Source of the DNA: an uncultured Romboutsia sp.
GTDB lineage: Bacteria > Bacillota > Clostridia > Peptostreptococcales > Peptostreptococcaceae
Assembly: GCA_937880075.1 (NCBI GenBank)
Contig: CALFLM010000088.1
Location: 1-64,000 of the forward strand
Direction of reading: 5' to 3'
Length of the DNA stretch: 64,000 nucleotides
The notes beneath the pieces are model-generated. The model worked only from the letters and a program-made list of their open reading frames with translations, made no database searches and had not been told where the DNA came from. Below, piece by piece: positions 59,702 through 64,000 of this stretch. Numbering within the stretch: the first letter of the stretch is position 1; every line of letters begins with the position of its first letter. Both the position numbers and the translations under genes were made by a program.

Positions 59702-60298
59702 TTATTTATATTTGAAATTATCCATTTTATCTGTAACCTCGTATACAACACCAACATCTGTTGTCTTTACACTTAGCAAACCTAATGATATTAATGTATT
59801 TATGATGATACTAGTATATTCTGGTTTATAGTAATATTTGAGATATGTATCATAAGCATTCAATGGCTTATCTGGCTTAGTGAACCTAGCACATTCCCAA
59901 TCTACTATTGCTTCTGTCCATTCTACTTCATCTTTAGGTTTATAAGCTTTATTTCCATCTAGATCCTTATAGCATGGATGATGATCTTGCCATAATGTAT
60001 GGATATGGTTGATGCATTCAACTCCTAACCATGGAAACAATGCATACATTACAATCTTATCAACATCATGATACTTATGGATTACTTTACCTCGTAAGTA
60101 AGCTTCTACTTTCTTGAAGCATACATGATGCTTATAAGAATATAGGAGATATGAATAACTTTCTGTTATATTTCTCAAAATCAAAGATAAAAGTCCAAAT
60201 AAGTCGAATATCTTATATTGGACTGAATAATCTTTAAAAGTTTCTCTTACATAGTGCAAAACATACTTAAGCTTTTCTTTACAACAAATCATAGTCAT
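59702..60298 (-). CDS. unknown protein, 198 aa, His-rich helix
   Basis: ATG at 60298. A helical protein with HKYHDVDKIVMY and ECINHIHTLWQDHHPCYKDL (about 105-124), a His cluster resembling metal-binding or DUF5662-like phage proteins; a link to that family is only a suggestion. The C-terminal 30 residues look like a small winged segment. Cotranscribed with its neighbours (overlap of 20 bp with the upstream gene). Confidence 0.6.
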   Translation of the reverse strand: MTMICCKEKLKYVLHYVRETFKDYSVQYKIFDLFGLLSLILRNITESYSYLLYSYKHHVCFKKVEAYLRGKVIHKYHDVDKIVMYALFPWLGVECINHIHTLWQDHHPCYKDLDGNKAYKPKDEVEWTEAIVDWECARFTKPDKPLNAYDTYLKYYYKPEYTSIIINTLISLGLLSVKTTDVGVVYEVTDKMDNFKYK

Positions 60299-60758
60299 TT
60301 TCGTTTTTATCTGTTTTTTCTTCTTCTGAATTTGCTAAACCTCCATAAGGTGTATATGGAAGATTAGAACAATTTCTGTACAATTGGTTATATATATGGG
60401 CAGCAGATTGACCTACTTCAATAGTTTCATAAGCATTATCTTTATCATAACTAACTTTTTTTGTTCTTCCATCATAACAATTATCAATTTCTAATCCATT
60501 ACCGATAGGTGTCTTAAGCACTATCTTAGTTGGTATTGTACAGATAATTTCATGAATTCTATCAATAGGAATCATTTTATCAGTATACCATTTTACATAC
60601 AACTTCTTTTCTTTTTCTACATATTCATAAATCTTATCATCTGATATAACACTTACCAGCAAGAATCTAGGAACATAAGTCATATCTACATCATTCATCT
60701 TCTTCCTAGTCTTTATTGAATAATCAAATGCTTTGTAGTTTTTAAAATTTTGTTTCAT
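60279..60758 (-). CDS. unknown protein, 159 aa
   Basis: ATG at 60758; 20-bp overlap with the next gene downstream. Beta-rich N-terminal region (FLLVSVISDDKIYEYVEKEK; IVLKTPIGNGLEIDNCYDGR) and an acidic, Lys/Asp-rich C-terminal tail. No recognised motif. Unknown. Confidence 0.65.
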   Translation of the reverse strand: MKQNFKNYKAFDYSIKTRKKMNDVDMTYVPRFLLVSVISDDKIYEYVEKEKKLYVKWYTDKMIPIDRIHEIICTIPTKIVLKTPIGNGLEIDNCYDGRTKKVSYDKDNAYETIEVGQSAAHIYNQLYRNCSNLPYTPYGGLANSEEEKTDKNENDYDLL

Positions 60759-60762
60759 AACA

Positions 60763-61026
60763 TCAATTCCAATCTTCTATACTACTATCAACAAACCATC
60801 TTCCTACATACTCATAAGTAAACAACTTGGTACTTGTATACTTTCCAAGTCTTCCATAAAATGCATGTGGTGACCACAATTCATCTGTATAATGATACTT
60901 CATCCAAAATAATGGATCTACATAATTCTTATTTGGATTTGTATCTCTCCATTTTGTCTTGTATATGTTACCTATAATACCATAGCATATAAGGTAACCT
61001 CTAAATACATAAATTAACTTTTTCAT
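60763..61026 (-). CDS. unknown Trp/Tyr-rich protein, 87 aa
   Basis: ATG at 61026. Start MKKLIYVFRGYLICYGIIGN is moderately hydrophobic with two N-terminal lysines, but it lacks a clear cleavage site, so it could be a short membrane anchor. The rest is Tyr/Trp-rich. It lies just downstream of element D, with no own promoter recognised. Unknown. Confidence 0.6.
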   Translation of the reverse strand: MKKLIYVFRGYLICYGIIGNIYKTKWRDTNPNKNYVDPLFWMKYHYTDELWSPHAFYGRLGKYTSTKLFTYEYVGRWFVDSSIEDWN

Positions 61027-61045
61027 AAGCTCTTATAATATTATC

Positions 61046-61140
61046 TAGATTCCCCTGTTAAGCGCCTGGGTCACACAGGGAGCGGAAGAATATGTTTCGG
61101 TATATTCTATCATCCAAGATAATTTTAACGTCCCTGTGTG
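61046..61140 (+). other. operon-terminal conserved element, copy D
   Basis: Sits directly after the stop of the AAA+ ATPase gene. Read on the plus strand: TAGATTCCCC, core GCGCCTGGGTCACACAGGG, AGCGG, GTATATTCTATCA, GATAATTTTAACG, and the arm TCCCTGTGTG. Arms 61072-61081 and 61131-61140 pair over 10 bp. It is oriented opposite to copies A-C relative to the flanking genes. Confidence 0.78.
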
Positions 61141-61148
61141 AATGTTTT

Positions 61149-62363
61149 TTAATTTAATGTCATCATAAGTTGTTTTACAGGTTTGACATCATCATCATTG
61201 AACTTGTTGCAAACCACAAAATTCACTGCATCCAATATATCAAATCCATCAGCAACCATTTCACCAATAGCAATATTCTCTCTTGTAGAAACAGGAAAAT
61301 TCACGACACCTTTCTTATTTTCTTGTCTCATTGCATTTGCAAATTTTACAATAATAGTAGCATCATCTTCTGATATCTTACACCTATTCTTCAATACTTC
61401 TATCTCATTTCTTGTAGGCATATAATCTACTTTCAATGGTAAGAATCTGTTCATCAAAGCAGCATCAATTTCTTGTGTACCACTATATTCAGAACCGATA
61501 TTAGCAGTAGCAATGAATACACAATCTGGATGTACTTTTACAGAACGTGGACCTTCTGAATCTGCTATAGCTAATGGCAGTTCCCTACGAGAATCTAGAC
61601 AAGGAAATAGAATATTGTTTGTCATCAATGGAGCTCTTGAAAGTTCATCAAGTAATATTACTCCAGGTTTCTGAACATCATCAACAAACTTTGCATAATC
61701 AAATGTAGAACTACCATCCTTAATACGATGACATCCAAGCAAATCAGTTAATGGATCTTGCATAGCGCCCATATCATGTACTTCACAATTGATTCCAAGT
61801 TGCTTACAAGCCATCAATATCAATTCTGTTTTACCAGTACCGGTAGGACCAATCAGCAATGTTGGTTTCTTTCTCATTATGTTTCTTATGAGATATTTCC
61901 AGTTCTTGCTTTCAACATAGAAACCAGTATTTTCTACATTTGGGCAATCAGGTAATGAATCAATAAAATTTTCAGAATTTATAATCTTCTTTATTGTTCC
62001 ATCTTCTGCCTTTGTTGTTACAACTTCTATTTGTTCATCATTAAGATCATAATCCATAGTTGGATCAAATTGACATTTCTTACTGAACAAATCATTCAAA
62101 TCATCATCAGAAGCTATATTTGGAATTCCTTGAAAAACAAAAGTAAACTTCTTAGAATCAAAAATATACTTGTCAGTATAGTATATTACTGCTTTATTCT
62201 TGTTTCTTTCTATGAAATCTATTTGCTTCTTAGTATATCCTTTCTTGTTCTCTTCAATCAATTTCGTATTTCTACGAAATTTTGCATCTAATACAGAATT
62301 CTGTCCTCGATAAGGATAAAATATTCCTAATTCAATTGTAAAGTATAATCTTGGATTTCTCAT
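61149..62363 (-). CDS. AAA+ ATPase, MoxR/CobS-like
   Basis: 404 aa; start set at the ATG at 62363 (MRNPRLYFTIELG), because an in-frame upstream start at 62372 is a TTG. N-terminal accessory region (about 1-140), then Walker A LLIGPTGTGKTELIL (about 165-180), sensor-like DMGAMQDPLTDLLG, Walker B GVILLDELSRAP (about 232-243), and sensor I CVFIATANIGSEYSGTQEID with the Arg finger in ALMNRFLPL. This is the CobS/NorQ/MoxR architecture. Known: such ATPases act with a VWA protein; here the gene at 46811-48664 is the likely partner, though they are 12 kb apart. Ends at element D. Confidence 0.82.
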   Translation of the reverse strand: MRNPRLYFTIELGIFYPYRGQNSVLDAKFRRNTKLIEENKKGYTKKQIDFIERNKNKAVIYYTDKYIFDSKKFTFVFQGIPNIASDDDLNDLFSKKCQFDPTMDYDLNDEQIEVVTTKAEDGTIKKIINSENFIDSLPDCPNVENTGFYVESKNWKYLIRNIMRKKPTLLIGPTGTGKTELILMACKQLGINCEVHDMGAMQDPLTDLLGCHRIKDGSSTFDYAKFVDDVQKPGVILLDELSRAPLMTNNILFPCLDSRRELPLAIADSEGPRSVKVHPDCVFIATANIGSEYSGTQEIDAALMNRFLPLKVDYMPTRNEIEVLKNRCKISEDDATIIVKFANAMRQENKKGVVNFPVSTRENIAIGEMVADGFDILDAVNFVVCNKFNDDDVKPVKQLMMTLN

Positions 62364-62387
62364 TTCTTTCAAATTTTATCAAAATTA

Positions 62388-62415
62388 ATATAGAAAAGGG
62401 GAGAAAAATTTCAAA
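62388..62415 (-). promoter_or_regulatory. early-type promoter inside a stem-loop
   Basis: TTTGAAA at 62415-62409, 15-nt spacer, CTATAT at 62393-62388. The upstream box lies in the loop of the hairpin at 62399-62434. Confidence 0.7.
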
Positions 62416-62434
62416 ATGATGAAAAATTTCTCCC
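62399..62434 (-). terminator. terminator hairpin with embedded promoter box
   Basis: GGGAGAAA / TTTCTCCC (62399-62406 with 62427-62434), loop 20 nt, followed on the minus strand by CTTTTC. It is placed 12 bp after the stop of the gene at 62446. Confidence 0.65.
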
Positions 62435-62445
62435 AGTTGATTACC

Positions 62446-62724
62446 TCAGGCAGCAATCATCAAATCCAAGTTGTGAATAAGGTTCTTATAACGAGAACCA
62501 TCCAAATTGAATTTATATTGGCGGTCTTCGTATGAAACTTTACCGAAGACTGTTGCTAAAATCTTATCACGGCTAACACAAACGAATTTTACTTTTCTTC
62601 CATCTCGTGTTACTAATTTAGCACCTTTCTTTGCTTCATCCAAGTTGAACTCTTTGAAATTGTTGTTCATTACTGAGTTATTTACTGATGCTGCTACTAA
62701 CTTATTCATATTGTTCATAATCAT
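62446..62724 (-). CDS. small unknown protein, 92 aa
   Basis: ATG at 62724 (other ATGs at codons 3 and 6). The C-terminal half is beta-rich (GAKLVTRDGRKVKFVCVSRD; KVSYEDRQYKFNLDGSRY), like a small SH3- or Sm-like barrel. Single-gene unit with its own promoter (62761-62788) and a terminator hairpin. Function unknown. Confidence 0.65.
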   Translation of the reverse strand: MIMNNMNKLVAASVNNSVMNNNFKEFNLDEAKKGAKLVTRDGRKVKFVCVSRDKILATVFGKVSYEDRQYKFNLDGSRYKNLIHNLDLMIAA

Positions 62725-62760
62725 AATATTTTAAAATTAAACATTTGTTTGACATGAATA

Positions 62761-62788
62761 AGATAGAAACTATTCAGAAAATTTCAAA
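62761..62788 (-). promoter_or_regulatory. early-type promoter (variant)
   Basis: TTTGAAA at 62788-62782, 15-nt spacer, CTATCT at 62766-62761. Confidence 0.6.
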
Positions 62789-62811
62789 ATTTATTCAACT
62801 TTTTCAATATT

Positions 62812-63117
62812 TTATGCTAGATCAAGTTTTTCATAAACTATAGCTGCTATCTTCTTTATAGACTTTTCAAAATCATTTATCCTTGATGGAATACAACAAC
62901 AAGAGCATGAACATCTCTTATCCTGATAGATAACATATCTCACATCGTCATTCAAATGCAGCCTAATATATTCTTTAATGCAAGCTAATTTAGTTGGTGA
63001 TGCATCTACTATCAATGGAAAATTGTCAATTTGCTTAAGTAAGAATTCTCCTGGCAATGTATGCTCATCACATTTTGCTTTGTCGTAGTTTTCACTTATT
63101 AATAAATAGTTTACCAT
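62812..63117 (-). CDS. small Cys-cluster protein, 101 aa
   Basis: ATG at 63117. A CSCSCCC cluster (about residues 69-75: KRCSCSCCCIPSR) suggests metal or disulphide chemistry; the rest is mixed helical/beta with no known family. It lies between the DNA ligase gene and the promoter at 62761-62788, and probably belongs to the ligase unit. Unknown. Confidence 0.65.
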   Translation of the reverse strand: MVNYLLISENYDKAKCDEHTLPGEFLLKQIDNFPLIVDASPTKLACIKEYIRLHLNDDVRYVIYQDKRCSCSCCCIPSRINDFEKSIKKIAAIVYEKLDLA

Positions 63118-63158
63118 TTTCTCTAATACAATTTAATTTCAATATTCTTTTCTCTAGC

Positions 63159-64000
63159 CTAGTAAAGCCGTATTTCTACTCCTTTCTCTCTAGCACGTTT
63201 CATCTTACCAGTATTTGATTCTAATGAATTAGTGAATACAATCTTCACTTCTTTCCAAGAACCAGTCATTCGATATTCTGGATGGCACTTCAAGAATTCT
63301 GCTTTGCTAGAATAATTATTTGGTTCTCCTGTCAATATTACAGGAATCTTGTCATTTTCTTTCTTAGTGTCTGCTAACTCTTTCTCAGATAACTTGAAGG
63401 AATCCAATGACCATCCATTAAAATCAAGAATCTCTTTGAATCTCTTCCAATTTGATGATTCTTTATCATCAACCCAATCATAAGCAATATGTGACATGCT
63501 TGTAAAGTCATAAGGCAATCCAATTAGCTTATTCTCTATCTGCTTGGCTACTTTATCTCCACACAACCTAAAGTTGCAAGACAAAATAATATCCTTTAAT
63601 GTAATAGTTTTAAGCAACTTAGTATATGCTTTATTTACATTAGAACCTGTCTTACCACCTATAGCATTCTCAATTTCTGATGGTGTACATAGAAGAATAT
63701 TCCATGGCATTTCTTTTGCTTCAATACCAAAGAATTCATCCGGTTCACAATCCTTCTTTTTCCATTTGATGAAATCTTGTACTGTTGATGTTCCAAATCC
63801 AGGAATCTTGAAACTCAATGCAGAATTCAACAATTCAAATTCATTATCAATCTTAGAAGCCATTACATGACAACCATCAATATAACTATCTGATGATGGG
63901 AAGCTTTTTCCTAATTTAGCAGGATCAAAGTTTGTATAATCATAAACTTTATATATGTAAGGAATAATATCACCAGCTAATGAAAGTACAACCTTTGTTC
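63159..64000 (-). CDS. ligA: NAD-dependent DNA ligase, C-terminal part (partial)
   Basis: The frame is open from the right edge to the TAG at 63159-63161; an internal ATG at 63863 is not the true start because in-frame codons continue upstream (LAGDIIPYIYKVYDYTNF...). The visible 280 residues cover the end of the OB/zinc region, helix-hairpin-helix-like segments (LSFKIPGFGTSTVQDFIKW), and a C-terminal BRCT domain (IPVILTGEPNNYSSKAEF, WKEVKIVFTNSL, KMKRAREKGVEI). This order is typical of LigA-type NAD+-dependent ligases, which several Bacteroidota and giant phages carry instead of the ATP-dependent T4 gp30. Role: joining Okazaki fragments. Confidence 0.78.
   Translation of the reverse strand, partial: TKVVLSLAGDIIPYIYKVYDYTNFDPAKLGKSFPSSDSYIDGCHVMASKIDNEFELLNSALSFKIPGFGTSTVQDFIKWKKKDCEPDEFFGIEAKEMPWNILLCTPSEIENAIGGKTGSNVNKAYTKLLKTITLKDIILSCNFRLCGDKVAKQIENKLIGLPYDFTSMSHIAYDWVDDKESSNWKRFKEILDFNGWSLDSFKLSEKELADTKKENDKIPVILTGEPNNYSSKAEFLKCHPEYRMTGSWKEVKIVFTNSLESNTGKMKRAREKGVEIRLY

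Noticed and set aside
1..64000. Reassigned TAG codon, as in Lak-type gut phages
   Set aside because: Several intact genes end in TAG (19071-19073, 20949-20951, 23927-23929, 63159-63161) with compact downstream spacing, no CTA-anticodon suppressor tRNA was found, and long genes contain no internal TAG. Only the single case at 26948 remains open.
1..64000. CRISPR arrays or cas genes
   Set aside because: No series of regularly spaced 24-40 bp repeats was seen; the regular repeats present are in-frame protein repeats, a promoter duplication or isolated pairs.

Overview
The window looks like part of a large, AT-rich, T4-like myovirus genome that infects a member of the Bacteroidota. Phage evidence: recognisable homologues of T4 gp18 (sheath), gp19 (tube), gp21 (prohead protease), gp23 (major capsid), gp39/gp52 (topoisomerase II), gp46/gp47 (recombination nuclease), the first half of gp43 (DNA polymerase), a FEN-type 5' nuclease, dCMP deaminase and an NAD-dependent ligase, plus 19 tRNA genes and six free-standing homing-endonuclease genes. 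Host evidence: starts lack Shine-Dalgarno sequences and sit behind A/T-rich leaders, and minus-strand operons begin with a repeated promoter (TTTGAAA, about 15 nt, CTATAT) that fits the Bacteroides -33 TTTG / -7 TAnnTTTG architecture. The two small lipoproteins have ordinary bacterial lipoboxes. The code is standard: TAA, TGA and TAG are all used as stops.

Layout. 1-7436 (minus): a tRNA array read from one promoter near 7600 to a terminator near 100. It is interrupted by a homing endonuclease, a zincin-like protein and small unknown genes; gaps between tRNAs hold hairpins. 7674-7946: a spacer with a doubtful small ORF. 7947-20793 (plus): two giant proteins (1640 and 2052 aa), a 178-aa gene, a His/Pro-rich repeat protein and a small gene, closed by a palindromic terminator. 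20949-28426 (minus): small, mostly unknown early-type genes, the FEN nuclease and two lipoproteins, in four promoter-led units. 28598-46721 (plus): gp47/gp46, a gp26-like zinc-ribbon protein with an overlapping ORF, a protease-scaffold fusion, major capsid, sheath, tube, and a methyltransferase/acyltransferase-like pair, with three inserted homing endonucleases. 46811-64000 (minus): a VWA/HExxH protein, dCMP deaminase, topoisomerase II, the N-terminal half of DNA polymerase flanked by two homing endonucleases, a CobS/MoxR-like AAA+ ATPase and, running off the right edge, the C-terminal part of NAD-dependent DNA ligase.

How it works together. Minus-strand units carry replication, nucleotide and takeover functions and share one promoter type, so they are probably early or middle. 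Plus-strand virion genes lack that promoter and end in 24-nt perfect palindromes centred on CTTAAG, so they are probably late. gp46/47 is on the plus strand but has an early-type promoter of its own.

The most unusual signals are: (i) a family of four conserved noncoding elements (core GGGTCACACAGGGAGCGG) placed just after the last stop codon of minus-strand units; (ii) promoters embedded in terminator stem-loops; (iii) a DNA polymerase cut after motif A with no C-terminal half in the window; (iv) two genes that seem to begin with ATT; (v) one ORF interrupted by an in-frame TAG; (vi) five related homing endonucleases built from variable numbers of KYG repeats, mostly placed beside terminators or around the split polymerase gene; and (vii) a methylase-like/acyltransferase-like pair that could be a DNA-modification cassette.
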